From contig CALMZV010000019.1 of NCBI GenBank assembly GCA_937870755.1, positions 1 to 64,000 of the forward strand: a stretch of DNA of 64,000 bases, given 5' to 3'. This document shows, piece after piece, positions 13,839 to 22,000 of the stretch. The position numbers were made by a program, and so were the translations under genes. Position 1 is the stretch's first letter. Every line of letters starts with the position of its first letter. The stretch is from an uncultured Methylocystaceae bacterium (GTDB lineage Bacteria; Pseudomonadota; Alphaproteobacteria; Rhizobiales; Beijerinckiaceae). The notes below the pieces were generated by a model, which saw only the letters and a list, made by a program, of their open reading frames with translations, was not told the origin of the DNA and ran no database searches.

Positions 13839-14905
13839 GCGGCCTCGACGCTGAAAGCACTTTCAGCGGCGTGAAACCGGTCGAGGAGCGCCATCGTTTC
13901 GACGAGGCGCGCCTTGCGCAGTGGATGAAGGACAACGTCAAGGGCTACCAGGGGCCCTTGACCGTCTTTCAGTTCAAGGGCGGCCAGTCGAATCCGAGCT
14001 TCCGGCTCGAAACGCCCGGCCGCGCCTACGTGCTGCGCCGCAAGCCGATGGGCAAACTTCTGCCCTCGGCCCATGCGGTCGACCGCGAGTTCCGCGTCAT
14101 TTCCGCGCTCCATCCGACGGGTTATCCGGTCGCGCAGCCCTACGCGCTCTGCACGGACGACAGCGTCATCGGATCCATGTTCTACATCATGGGCAATGTC
14201 GACGGACGCATCTTCTGGAATGCGCAACTGCCGACGCTCACCAACGCCGACCGTCGCGAGATATTCACCGCCGAGATCGAGACGCTCGCGCGCCTGCATC
14301 AGTATGACTACAACGCGCTGGGCCTTTCCGACTTCGGCAAGCCCGGCAACTATTTCGCCCGGCAGATCGACCGCTGGACGAAACAGTATCGCGCTTCCGA
14401 AACCGACAGGAACGAAACGGTCGAACGCCTCATCGCGTTTCTGCCGGGTTCCGTGCCGGAGCAGGAGCGCACCTCCGTCGTCCATGGCGACTATCGTCTG
14501 GACAACATGATCTTCGAGAAGAACGCCAACACCGTCGCCGCCGTGCTCGACTGGGAGCTGGCCACGCTCGGCGATCCGCTCGCCGATTTCACCTACTTCC
14601 TGTGTTCGTGGCTGCTGCCGCCGGACGGGCGCAGCGGCATGGCGGGCGTCGACATCAAGGCGCTCGGCATTCCCTCGCTCGAAGAGGCGGTGGACATCTA
14701 CTGCAAGGCGACCAACCGTCCGGGCCTTCCCGATCTCGACTGGTATTTCGCCTACAATCTGTTCCGCCTCGTCGGCATTCTGCAGGGCATCGCCGGCCGC
14801 GTGCGGGATGGAACGGCGGCGAGCGAACAGGCGAAGGAAACGATCAAGCGAATCGGACCGCTGGCCGAAGCCTCCTGGAAATACGCGCGGAAGGCCGGCG
14901 CCTGA
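13835..14905 (+). CDS. APH-family phosphotransferase (ACAD10/11 kinase-domain-like)
   Basis: The 356-residue protein has the aminoglycoside-phosphotransferase fold motifs: the N-lobe QSNPSFRLE and YVLRRKP (ATP-contacting lysine), the catalytic loop [13 protein letters not shown] and the metal-binding [16 protein letters not shown]. This subfamily normally accompanies acyl-CoA dehydrogenases rather than antibiotic resistance, and the LvaA protein of levulinate catabolism belongs to the same broad group. The GTG start overlaps the upstream stop (GTGA), so translation is coupled. I expect it to phosphorylate a hydroxyacyl substrate for the dehydrogenase next door; the exact substrate is unknown. 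Confidence 0.9.
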
Positions 14906-14914
14906 AAAGATCGG

Positions 14915-14941
14915 AAGGCCCGCCCCGCGCGGGCCTTTCTT
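14915..14941 (+). terminator. Rho-independent terminator after the dehydrogenase-kinase pair
   Basis: A perfect nine-base stem (AAGGCCCGC at 14915-14923 pairing with GCGGGCCTT at 14929-14937) encloses a five-base loop and runs into TCTT. It begins ten bases after the kinase stop codon and separates that operon from the following SDR gene. Confidence 0.85.
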
Positions 14942-15007
14942 CATGTTGCGGAAACGCGCGCCGCCCGGCATCATCGCCGCCAATCAACGAGTTCACGGGA
15001 GAAACGC

Positions 15008-15772
15008 ATGTCGCTGTTCGATCTGACCGGCAAGACCGCCATCATCACCGGCTCCTCGCGCGGCATCGGCAAGGCGATCGCCGAACGCATGGCCGAACAC
15101 GGCGCGCGGGTGGTCATCTCGTCGCGCAAGGCCGCGCCGTGCAACGAGGTGGCGGCCGAGATCAACAAGAAATACGGGGCGGGCCGGGCGATCGCGATTC
15201 CGGCGAACATTTCCTCGAAACAGGAGCTCCAGCGTCTCGTCGACGAAACGAAGAAGGCGTTTGGCGACATTCACGTCGTCGTCTGCAACGCGGCCGCCAA
15301 TCCCTATTACGGTCCGCTCGCCGAGATCAGCGACGAGGCTTTCCGCAAGATTCTCGAAAACAACATCATCGCCAACAACTGGCTCATTTCGATGGTCACG
15401 CCCGAAATGCGCGCGCGCAAGGACGGCTCGGTCATCATCGTATCCTCCATCGGCGGCCTGCGCGGCTCGCCCGTCATCGGCGCCTATTGCATATCGAAAG
15501 CCGCGGACATGCAGCTTGCCCGCAATCTCGCGGTCGAATACGGGCCCGACAACGTGCGTGTGAACTGCATCGCGCCGGGCCTCATCAAGACCGATTTTGC
15601 GAAAGCCCTGTGGGACGATCCGGAGACGCTGAAGAAATCGACGTCCGGCGCGGCGCTCAAGCGCATCGGCGAGCCGGACGAGATCGCGGGGTGCGCGGTG
15701 TTTCTGGCGTCCGCGGCCGGCGGCTTCGTCACGGGCCAGAATTTCGTGGTCGACGGCGGCGCGACGATCTGA
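15008..15772 (+). CDS. SDR family oxidoreductase
   Basis: This 254-residue classical SDR has the cofactor motif TGSSRGIG near residue 15, CNAAANP in place of NNAG, a serine in VSSIGG, and the catalytic YCISK. The C-terminal GQNFVVDGG segment is typical of the FabG/DHRS-like group. It is preceded by a clear terminator, so it likely has its own promoter within the 100-base gap, though similar SDR genes often sit beside ACAD10/11-like dehydrogenases. Substrate not determinable. Confidence 0.9.
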   Translation: MSLFDLTGKTAIITGSSRGIGKAIAERMAEHGARVVISSRKAAPCNEVAAEINKKYGAGRAIAIPANISSKQELQRLVDETKKAFGDIHVVVCNAAANPYYGPLAEISDEAFRKILENNIIANNWLISMVTPEMRARKDGSVIIVSSIGGLRGSPVIGAYCISKAADMQLARNLAVEYGPDNVRVNCIAPGLIKTDFAKALWDDPETLKKSTSGAALKRIGEPDEIAGCAVFLASAAGGFVTGQNFVVDGGATI

Positions 15773-15885
15773 ACGCGCCGCGCGTCGAACGACGGCGAGC
15801 TTGACGCGCGCGCGGCGCGCCGCCAGCATCGATCGGGCGAAAGTCTCGAGTTCAAGGGTCTCGGGTTCGTCGGGCGGTCGCAGTC

Positions 15886-16653
15886 ATGTTCCACTCGCTC
15901 GCTCATCGGGCAGGGCTCGCCATCGCGCATTTTCTCTCGCGCGAGGTCGAGCGCGGGCCGCTGTCCGCGCCGCCCGATTTCGACGAGCTGCGCGCGACGC
16001 TGCGCCCCGGCGACATACTGCTGGTGGAGGGCCGCGCGCGCGTTTCCGGCTCGGTCAAATACCTCACTCAGTCGACCTGGTCGCACGCTGCGCTGTGCGT
16101 GGGGCCGGTCGCCGGCCGGACCGAGCTCGACGGCGAGCCGCATGTGCTGGTCGAGGCGTTGCTCGCGCACGGCGTCGTCTCCTCGCCGCTGTCGAAGTAT
16201 CGCGCGAGCCACACGCGCATCTGTCGTCCCCAGCGGCTGACCGGGCAGGATCTGCGCACGCTCGTCGCCTTCGCGGTGGCGAGCATCGGCTATGCTTACG
16301 ATCTGCGCAACATTCTCGACCTTTTGCGCTACCTTGCGCCGTTGCCGCATATCCCCGTGCATCTGCGCCGCCGGCTGATCGCGGCCGGCGCCGCGTCTCC
16401 CACGCGCGCCATCTGCTCCACCCTGATCGCCGAGGCCTTCCATACCATCCGCTATCCGATCCTGCCCACCGTCGAGCGGCTGGAGGCGGAAGCCGAAGGG
16501 ACGGCCGCGCAGCAACACGCGCTGCGCGAAATCATGCACATCCGCGACAGTTCGCTGTTCACGCCGCGCGATTTCGACATCTCGCCCTATTTCGAGATCG
16601 TGAAGCCGGCGCTCGTGTGCGGGTTCGACTATCGGCGTCTGGATTGGCGATGA
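15886..16653 (+). CDS. YiiX/YaeF-like permuted NlpC/P60 amidase family protein
   Basis: The 255-residue protein contains PGDILLVEG at 41-49, STWSHAALCVG with the candidate catalytic His67, and AICSTLIAEAF with candidate nucleophile Cys177. His before Cys is the circularly permuted order of YaeF/YiiX papain-like enzymes. These hydrolases are thought to act on amide bonds of lipids or peptidoglycan-like substrates, but specificity is poorly established. No classical signal peptide is evident. The 113-base gap upstream holds a loose direct repeat (15843-15856 and 15858-15871). Confidence 0.8.
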   Translation: MFHSLAHRAGLAIAHFLSREVERGPLSAPPDFDELRATLRPGDILLVEGRARVSGSVKYLTQSTWSHAALCVGPVAGRTELDGEPHVLVEALLAHGVVSSPLSKYRASHTRICRPQRLTGQDLRTLVAFAVASIGYAYDLRNILDLLRYLAPLPHIPVHLRRRLIAAGAASPTRAICSTLIAEAFHTIRYPILPTVERLEAEAEGTAAQQHALREIMHIRDSSLFTPRDFDISPYFEIVKPALVCGFDYRRLDWR

Positions 16654-16720
16654 TCGGCGCGCGATTGCCTCGCGCGCGGCGTCGTGCGATAGCCCGCGCC
16701 ATTCGTCAGGGAGGAAGGGA

Positions 16721-17071
16721 ATGTCCATCACACGCATCGGCGCGGGTCCGCGCATGAGCCAGGCCGTCGTGCACGGCGGCGTCGTCTATCTCGCCGGTCA
16801 GGTCGCCAGCAAGACGGCGGGCGGCGGCGTCGAGGACCAGACCCGCGAAATTCTGGCGACGATCGACGCGCTGTTGAAGGAAGCCGGCAGCGACAAGACG
16901 AAAATTCTGTCCGCCACCATCTATCTCGTCGACATGGCCACGTTCGGCGAGATGAACAAGGTGTGGGACGGCTGGGTCGTGCAGGGCCACACGCCCGCCC
17001 GCGCGACGGTCGAGGCCAAACTCGCCGCGCCCCCCTACAAGGTCGAGATCGCGGTCATCGCCGCGAAATAG
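16721..17071 (+). CDS. RidA family reactive-imine deaminase
   Basis: The 116-residue product is a typical YjgF/YER057c/UK114 (RidA) protein: VVYLAGQVA, TREILATIDALLKEAGSDK, a D-M-A segment and the C-terminal PARATVEAKLAAPPYKVEI, which carries the arginine that binds the substrate carboxylate. RidA hydrolyses reactive enamine/imine intermediates released by PLP enzymes; some paralogues serve other pathways. GGGAGGAAGG precedes the ATG. It converges on the moeB-like gene with 13 bases between stops. Confidence 0.92.
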   Translation: MSITRIGAGPRMSQAVVHGGVVYLAGQVASKTAGGGVEDQTREILATIDALLKEAGSDKTKILSATIYLVDMATFGEMNKVWDGWVVQGHTPARATVEAKLAAPPYKVEIAVIAAK

Positions 17072-17084
17072 GCGCGCCGATCGA

Positions 17085-17891
17085 TCAAGGCGCGCCCGTC
17101 GAGGGGCCTGGGGCGCGCGCGGCGCGCCCGTTGAGGGGATTGTCCTCGTCCCAGCCGTATTCGAGCGTTTCGAACCTCAGCGCGCGCGCATCGAACAACA
17201 GCAGCCGGCCGACGAGGTTTTCGCCGAACCCGACGATCTCGCGAATCGTCTCCATCGCCATCAGCGCGCCGAGCACGCCCGGCAAGGCGCCAAGCACGCC
17301 GGCTTCCGCGCAGGTCGGAACCACGCCCGGTTCCGGCGGCGCCGGAAACAGGCAGCGATAGGTGGGATTGGGCCGCCCGTCGACGCCGGCCTCGAACGGG
17401 CGCAGGGTCGTCAGCGATCCGTCGAACGGCCCGATGGCGGCGGTCACGAGCGGCTTGCGTTCGTAGAAGCACGTATCGGAAACCAGATAGCGCGTGGCGA
17501 AATTGTCGGACCCGTCGGCGACGACATCGTATCCGCGCACGATCGCGCGCGCGTTTTCGGCTGTCAGCCGCAGCGCATGGCGCTCGACGGCGACATGCGG
17601 GTTGAGGCGCGAGATGGCGTCGGCGGCGCTGTCGACCTTCCTGCGCCCGATGTCGGGCGTGCCGTGCAGCACCTGCCGCTGCAGGTTGGAGAGCGAAACC
17701 GTGTCGTCGTCGATCACGCCGATCCGTCCGACGCCCGCCGCCGCCAGATATTGCAGGAGCGGCGCGCCGAGGCCGCCCGCGCCCACCACCAGCACGCGCG
17801 CCGCTTTCAGCTTCTGCTGCCCCGGCCCGCCGACGTCGGAGAGCACGATATGGCGGGCGTAGCGTTCGATCTCTTCCTGCGAAAAACTCAT
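17085..17891 (-). CDS. ThiF/MoeB/HesA family adenylyltransferase
   Basis: The 268-residue protein begins MSFSQEEIERYARHIVL, has the nucleotide-binding GAGGLG at 37-42, the arginine-rich SNLQRQVLHG, DGSDNFATRY and a candidate catalytic Cys194 in VPTCAEAGVLG. E1-like enzymes of this type adenylate the C-terminus of MoaD or ThiS. E. coli MoeB holds zinc through two CxxC pairs; here the first pair is reduced to one cysteine (TYRC, Cys180) and the second is absent, so the zinc site appears lost. There is no rhodanese domain. It overlaps the upstream DsbA-like gene by four bases. Confidence 0.88.
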   Translation of the reverse strand: MSFSQEEIERYARHIVLSDVGGPGQQKLKAARVLVVGAGGLGAPLLQYLAAAGVGRIGVIDDDTVSLSNLQRQVLHGTPDIGRRKVDSAADAISRLNPHVAVERHALRLTAENARAIVRGYDVVADGSDNFATRYLVSDTCFYERKPLVTAAIGPFDGSLTTLRPFEAGVDGRPNPTYRCLFPAPPEPGVVPTCAEAGVLGALPGVLGALMAMETIREIVGFGENLVGRLLLFDARALRFETLEYGWDEDNPLNGRAARAPGPSTGAP

Positions 17892-18484
17892 CGTTCGCGC
17901 AGCGCCCAGTCGAGCGCCGCCTCCATCCGGTCGAACCCCCAGAACAGTTCGCCGCCCGTCGTCGTGAAGGAGGGCGCGCCGAAAATCCCGCGCGCCTGCG
18001 CCTCCGCCACGTTGGCGCGCAGCGCGTCCTTCACGGGCGCCTCCGTCGCGCGGACCGACGCAGCGGGCGCATCGTGTCCGAGCCGCGCGAGAATGGCCGA
18101 ATGGGTGGCGGGATCGTCGATCGCGCGACCTTCCGCGAACTCGGCTTCGTAGACGGCGCGCGAGAAAGCGGGTCGCGCGCCCTCGTCGAGCGCCAGCGTG
18201 AGCCGCGCGGCCAGCAGCGAATTTTGCGGAAAGGGGTCGGGCCGGTTGAGCGCCAGCCCTTCGGCTGCGCAAATTCGTTCCATGTCGCGCCACATATATC
18301 GTCCCTTGGCGGGATAGAGATTGAACGGCGACGTGGACCAGCCCTGCGCGGCGAAGATCGGTCCGAGCAGAAACGGCCGCCAGCGGACCGCGACGCCCCG
18401 TCGCGCCGCGCTTTCGCCGATTTTCATCGCGGCGGGGTAGGAATAGGTGGAGGCGAATTCGTACCAGAAATCGAGAACGGCCAT
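17888..18484 (-). CDS. 2-hydroxychromene-2-carboxylate isomerase/DsbA-like (GST kappa type) protein
   Basis: This 198-residue thioredoxin-fold protein starts [19 protein letters not shown]. The serine-containing FASTYSY replaces the CxxC of true DsbA and matches the glutathione-binding serine of HCCA isomerases and GST kappa. GIFGAPSFTTTGGELFWG near the C-terminus is the usual cis-proline region and FWG motif. HCCA isomerases act in naphthalene-type ring degradation, but most chromosomal homologues have no proven role. Its ATG overlaps that of the divergent PAP2 gene, and its stop overlaps the MoeB-like start. Confidence 0.85.
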   Translation of the reverse strand: MAVLDFWYEFASTYSYPAAMKIGESAARRGVAVRWRPFLLGPIFAAQGWSTSPFNLYPAKGRYMWRDMERICAAEGLALNRPDPFPQNSLLAARLTLALDEGARPAFSRAVYEAEFAEGRAIDDPATHSAILARLGHDAPAASVRATEAPVKDALRANVAEAQARGIFGAPSFTTTGGELFWGFDRMEAALDWALRER

Positions 18485-19211
18485 GAATGTCGAAACCGCG
18501 CGGCTTGAGAGCGCGGGCAAGGTGGACCGGCGCGGGCGCGATCGCAAGGCGGCGCTTCTCGTCGCGGGTTTCGGCGCCCTCGCCATGGCCTTGCTGGGGG
18601 CTATCGCGGTTTGGCCGGGGCTCGACATCGCCGTCGCGCGCGCACTGCGGGTTGGCGATCCGGCGGCGCGCTGGGTCGAAACCGCCCGTCGCCTCGCTTA
18701 TCCGGCGCCCTATGCGCTGGCCGGCGCCGTCGTATTGTACTGGATCGCAAGGCATGCGCGCGGCCGGGCGCCGTTTCCACGGCGCTGCGCCCTCGTCGTC
18801 GGGCTGGCGCTGGCTCTCGGTCCGGGCCTCGTCGTCAACGCCGGGCTGAAGAACCACGTGCCGCGCACGCGGCCCCTCCACACGAGCGAAGTGGCGGGCG
18901 CCGCCGCGCCGTTCCGCCCCTTCACCGCGCTCGCGGGAAGCTGCGAAAGAAACTGCTCGTTCCCCTCGGGCGAGACGGCGGCGGCTTTCGCCACGCTCGC
19001 GCCGGCGCTCGCCGCCCCCGCGCCGGTCCCGGCCGCCGTCGCCGCGCTCGCCTTCGGCGCCGGCGTCGGCGCGCTGCGCATGGCGGCCGGCGCCCATTTC
19101 CTGTCGGACGTCGCGGCCTCCGCGGCCCTCATGTGCTTCATGGTTCTGGCCCTGCGCCGCCTTTTGCTTGCGCGGCCGGCGCATTTGCGCGAAAGAGGCG
19201 CGCGCCCGTGA
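18483..19211 (+). CDS. PAP2 family membrane phosphatase
   Basis: The frame encodes 242 residues with about five or six hydrophobic segments and the three phosphatase motifs: [14 protein letters not shown] (usually PSGH; here the histidine is glutamate) and [12 protein letters not shown]. Family members dephosphorylate lipid or prenyl phosphates such as undecaprenyl pyrophosphate or phosphatidic acid. Three starts are possible: GTG 18447, ATG 18483 and GTG 18522. I list the ATG, which overlaps the divergent gene's start; GTG 18522 would leave a 37-base gap and is a fair alternative. argG follows 26 bases downstream. Confidence 0.82.
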   Translation: MNVETARLESAGKVDRRGRDRKAALLVAGFGALAMALLGAIAVWPGLDIAVARALRVGDPAARWVETARRLAYPAPYALAGAVVLYWIARHARGRAPFPRRCALVVGLALALGPGLVVNAGLKNHVPRTRPLHTSEVAGAAAPFRPFTALAGSCERNCSFPSGETAAAFATLAPALAAPAPVPAAVAALAFGAGVGALRMAAGAHFLSDVAASAALMCFMVLALRRLLLARPAHLRERGARP

Positions 19212-19237
19212 GCGGCGTCCGTCGGTTGAGAGGAAAG

Positions 19238-20470
19238 ATGTCGAAAGCCAAGCCCGTCAAACGCGTGGTCCTCGCCTATTCGGGCGGGCTCGATACGTCG
19301 ATCATCCTCAAATGGCTGCAGACGACCTACGGCTGCGAGGTCGTCACCTTCACCGCCGACCTGGGGCAGGGCGAGGAGCTGGAGCCCGCGCGCGAAAAGG
19401 CGATTCTGCTCGGTATCAAGCCGGAGCACATTTTCATCGAGGACCTGCGCGAGGAATTCGTGCGCGACTACGTGTTCCCGATGATCCGCGCCAACGCGCA
19501 ATACGAGGGGCTTTATCTACTGGGCACTTCCATCGCGCGCCCGCTGATCGCCAAGCGCCAGATCGAGATCGCCCGCAAGGTCGGCGCCGACGCCGTGTGC
19601 CACGGCGCCACCGGCAAGGGCAACGATCAGGTGCGGTTCGAACTCGGCTATTACGCGCTCGAGCCCGACATCCGCGTCATCGCGCCGTGGCGCGAATGGG
19701 AGTTCCAGTCGCGCACCGACCTCATCGCCTTCGCCGAGCAGCACCAGATTCCGATCGCCAGGGACAAGCGCGGCGAGGCGCCGTTCTCCACCGACGCCAA
19801 TCTTCTGCACACCTCCTCGGAGGGCAAGGTGCTGGAAGACCCGAACGAGGAGACGCCGGGCTACGTCTATTCCCGCACCGTCAATCCCGAAGACGCGCCC
19901 GACGCGCCGCTCTACGTGACGATCGATTTCGAGAAGGGCGACGCGATCGCCGTCGACGGCGTGCGCATGAGCCCGGCGACGCTTCTGGAGAAGCTCAACG
20001 ACATCGGCCGCGACTACGGCGTCGGCCGGCTCGATCTGGTCGAGAACCGGTTCGTCGGCATCAAGTCGCGCGGCATGTACGAGACGCCCGGCGGAACCAT
20101 CCTGCTGGCCGCCCATCGCGGCATGGAGTCGCTTACTCTCGACCGCGGCGCGGCGCATCTGAAGGACGAGCTGATGCCGCGCTATGCGGAGCTCATCTAC
20201 AACGGCTTCTGGTTCTCGCCCGAGCGCGAGATGTTGCAGGCGTTGATCGACCGCAGCCAGCAGTTCGTCACGGGGCAGGTGCGGATGAAGGTCTACAAGG
20301 GCTGCGCCTGGGTGGTGGGCCGCCAGAGCCCGTATTCGCTCTACGACCAGAGCCTCGTCACCTTCGAGGAAGGCGGGGCCTACGACCAGCGGGACGCCGA
20401 AGGCTTCATCAAGCTCAACGCGCTGCGCCTGCGCACGCTGGCCACGCGCAACCGCCGCATTTCGGGCTGA
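19238..20470 (+). CDS. argG: argininosuccinate synthase
   Basis: The 410-residue product starts [20 protein letters not shown] and has the PP-loop [33 protein letters not shown] and GMYETPGG, all diagnostic of ArgG. It joins citrulline and aspartate in the penultimate step of arginine synthesis. Length is normal. The chosen ATG at 19238 follows GAGAGGAAAG; the frame is open upstream through the PAP2 gene without similarity. The 26-base spacing suggests it could be co-transcribed with the phosphatase gene, an association with no obvious functional meaning. Confidence 0.97.
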   Translation: MSKAKPVKRVVLAYSGGLDTSIILKWLQTTYGCEVVTFTADLGQGEELEPAREKAILLGIKPEHIFIEDLREEFVRDYVFPMIRANAQYEGLYLLGTSIARPLIAKRQIEIARKVGADAVCHGATGKGNDQVRFELGYYALEPDIRVIAPWREWEFQSRTDLIAFAEQHQIPIARDKRGEAPFSTDANLLHTSSEGKVLEDPNEETPGYVYSRTVNPEDAPDAPLYVTIDFEKGDAIAVDGVRMSPATLLEKLNDIGRDYGVGRLDLVENRFVGIKSRGMYETPGGTILLAAHRGMESLTLDRGAAHLKDELMPRYAELIYNGFWFSPEREMLQALIDRSQQFVTGQVRMKVYKGCAWVVGRQSPYSLYDQSLVTFEEGGAYDQRDAEGFIKLNALRLRTLATRNRRISG

Positions 20471-20546
20471 TTTCGCACCGACCCTCGCGGCCGTGATAAT
20501 TTGCCGTCGGGAATCGAATCGATTCCGACGGGGCGGGCGAGGAACG

Positions 20547-21887
20547 ATGCGACGATTGCTGCTGATCGTGCTCGCCTGCGGGCTGGCGCTGGCGGGGGCG
20601 GCCGCGCTCGGCGCGTGGTACTACAATCGTCCGACGCTGCTGAAGGTCGCGGTCGCGCGCGACACCGAGGATCACAAGCTCGTCTTTGCAATCTCGCATG
20701 CCTTGTCGAGCGCGCGCCGCAGCGTGCGGCTGCGCATTGTCCCGAGCGACGGCGCCGCAGCCTCTGCCGCAGCGCTCGACGCGGGCGAGGTCGATGTGGC
20801 GGTGGTGCGCTCCGACGTCGCCCTGCCCGCGGCCGGCCAGACACTGGCGATCCTTCATCGCAACGCGGTTCTCTTGATCGCGCCGCCCGAACGCGAGATC
20901 GCCAGCGTCGCCGATCTCGCGGGCAAGCGGGTCGGCTATCTGCGCGGCCCGCATCCGGGCGACGCCAACGCCAGATTGCTCGACGCCATCCTCGCCCAAT
21001 ACGACGCGCCGAAGGATTCGGTCGTCAAGATTCCGGTCATGCGCCAGGAGGCGGCCGAAGCGCTGCGCGCGGGGCGGGTCGACGTGGTGATGGCGGTCGG
21101 CCCGCTCGCCTCCGACGCGCTGGGCGATCTCGTCGCCGCCATCGGCCAGGGGCGCGCCTCTCCGGTCCAGTTCGTGCCGATCGGCGAGGCCAAGGCGATC
21201 GCGCAGCGCATGCCGGCGCTGGAGTCGGTCGACGTGCTGCGCGGCGCCTTCGGCGGCGCCCCCCCGCGCCCGCCGGCGGCGTTCGAGACGCTCGGCGTCA
21301 CGGTGCGGCTGATGGCGCGCGAGACGATGAAGAATTCGGTCGCCGCCGACCTCACGCGCGCGCTGTTCGCCGAACGGGCGGCCATCGCCCGGCTTGCGCC
21401 CCTCGCAAACCTGCTCGAGGCGCCCTCCACCGACAAGGACGCCGCCTTGCCGGTGCACGCGGGCGCAGCCGCCTATTACGACAACGAGGAAGAGGGATTT
21501 TTCGATAAATATAGCGATATCATATACATAGGCGCAATGCTGCTGTCGGTTGCCGGCTCCGCCGTCGCCGCCCTCGCCAGCCGCATGACAGCCGCCAGCC
21601 ACAGCGAACTGGATCAGTTGCTCGAACGGCTCCTGGGCGTGCTGCGCGCCGCCCGCACAGCCGGGACCTGCGAGGACCTGGACCGGCTCGAGCGCGAAAC
21701 CGACGAGATCCTGGTCGCCGGCATGGGAAACCGGTCGATCATGGGCGTCGACAGTCATGGCATGGCGGCGCTTTCGCTGGCGCTCGACCAGGCGCGCCAT
21801 GCGGTGCGCGAGCGCCGCGCCCATCTGGCGGGCGGCCGTCCGTCCGCCTCGGTCCATGCGCTGCCGGGCTCGCGCGAGGCGGTGTGA
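20547..21887 (+). CDS. TAXI-family TRAP solute-binding-like protein with two membrane spans and a cytoplasmic tail
   Basis: The 446-residue protein opens with a hydrophobic anchor (MRRLLLIVLACGLALAGAAA), followed by a periplasmic-binding-protein-like domain: DAGEVDVAVVRSDV, LAGKRVGYLRG and EALRAGRVDVVMAVG resemble TAXI-type TRAP receptors. Around residue 325 a second membrane span appears (IIYIGAMLLSVAGSAVAAL), then about 100 residues of charged helix. Ordinary TRAP receptors are free periplasmic proteins and lack this tail, and no TRAP permease genes are nearby. I infer a membrane sensor or accessory protein rather than a transporter subunit. GGCGAGGAAC precedes the ATG. Confidence 0.8.
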   Translation: MRRLLLIVLACGLALAGAAALGAWYYNRPTLLKVAVARDTEDHKLVFAISHALSSARRSVRLRIVPSDGAAASAAALDAGEVDVAVVRSDVALPAAGQTLAILHRNAVLLIAPPEREIASVADLAGKRVGYLRGPHPGDANARLLDAILAQYDAPKDSVVKIPVMRQEAAEALRAGRVDVVMAVGPLASDALGDLVAAIGQGRASPVQFVPIGEAKAIAQRMPALESVDVLRGAFGGAPPRPPAAFETLGVTVRLMARETMKNSVAADLTRALFAERAAIARLAPLANLLEAPSTDKDAALPVHAGAAAYYDNEEEGFFDKYSDIIYIGAMLLSVAGSAVAALASRMTAASHSELDQLLERLLGVLRAARTAGTCEDLDRLERETDEILVAGMGNRSIMGVDSHGMAALSLALDQARHAVRERRAHLAGGRPSASVHALPGSREAV

Positions 21888-22000
21888 AGGTTCCGGGACT
21901 TAATGGTTTCTTTCGCGGCGCGCTTCGGCTACAAGGCCCGCTCCAATCGGAGGCCTGACGCCTGCGGGCCGGCTCCGTCACACCCAATCGCGGCTACCCC

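Noticed and set aside
15843-15871. Loose direct repeat GTCTCGAGTTCAAG / GTCTCGGGTTCGTC upstream of the YiiX-like gene
   Set aside because: Four mismatches in 14 bases in a single place; not enough to call an operator.
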